Shown: in pieces, positions 63,997 to 64,000 of the stretch
How the letters are laid out: each line of letters opens with the position of its first letter
How positions within the stretch are numbered: position 1 is the stretch's first letter
Assembly: GCF_037038585.1 (NCBI RefSeq)
Contig: NC_092524.1
Location: 42,418,001-42,482,000, forward strand
Direction: 5' to 3'
Origin: Patagioenas fasciata
Taxonomy: Eukaryota; Chordata; Aves; Columbiformes; Columbidae
DNA: 64,000 nt
Position numbers and translations under genes: made by a program
The notes under the pieces: generated by a model
The model's database searches: none
What the model was told of the DNA's origin: nothing
The model's input: only the letters and a program-made list of their open reading frames with translations

Positions 63997-64000
63997 AAAA

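Larger units (their letters stand above)
62343..64000 (+). other. AKAP6: AKAP6 intron downstream of the third visible exon (partial)
   Basis: The intron begins at the GTATTTG donor and runs off the window. It is AT-rich, with a short (GA)n run at 63072-63088, one octamer motif at 62814-62821, and a 20-bp-period direct repeat at the very end. I see no further exon. Confidence 0.85.

Noticed and set aside
1..64000. Bacterial or phage features: CRISPR array, operons, insertion sequences, attachment sites
   Set aside because: The window is intronic vertebrate DNA. Tandem repeats present are microsatellites or small duplications without regular spacers.

Overview
The window is 64 kb of AT-rich vertebrate nuclear DNA and reads as bird. 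Avian markers are three CR1 LINE fragments with the typical CR1 3' tail, a solo LTR of a kind I recognise from many bird genomes, and the lack of any mammal-type SINE. I cannot fix the species. The LTR and CR1 types suggest a neoavian bird rather than chicken, but that is weak inference.

The only protein-coding gene I can support is AKAP6 (mAKAP, A-kinase anchoring protein 6) on the + strand. The window holds three consecutive internal exons at 25522-25670, 31194-31314 and 62196-62342. Their phases fit, and together they give 139 uninterrupted codons from the spectrin-like repeat region of the protein. The start codon, the C-terminus with the PKA-binding site, the promoter and the poly(A) site all lie outside. 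Everything else is intron: at least 25.5 kb upstream, then 5.5 kb, 30.9 kb, and at least 1.6 kb downstream.

The first intron holds simple repeats, two hairpins beside an exon-like open stretch near 10.7-11.4 kb, TAAT-motif and octamer clusters that look like conserved non-coding elements (about 4.7-5.1, 10.2-10.4 and 15.7-15.9 kb), a 5'-truncated antisense CR1 (18.2-18.9 kb) and a short sense CR1 tail (20.2 kb). The 5.5-kb intron holds the solo LTR (28989-29516) with TG...CA ends, a TATA box and an exact 5-bp target-site duplication. The 30.9-kb intron holds a 198-codon antisense open frame right after the second exon, a CpG-rich patch with an octamer (35.6-35.7 kb), a second antisense CR1 tail (39.6 kb), a TATC microsatellite (40.5 kb), an A-over-T skewed block that could be an eroded retroelement (42.5-44.5 kb), TAAT-rich sequence near 57.0-57.4 kb, and a nested inverted repeat at 60.26-60.36 kb.

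I found no rRNA, tRNA, CRISPR array, operon or other prokaryotic-style system, and no convincing new biological system. The best leads are the nested inverted repeat, the exon-like unit at 10.7-11.4 kb, the CpG and octamer patch, and the A-skewed block.
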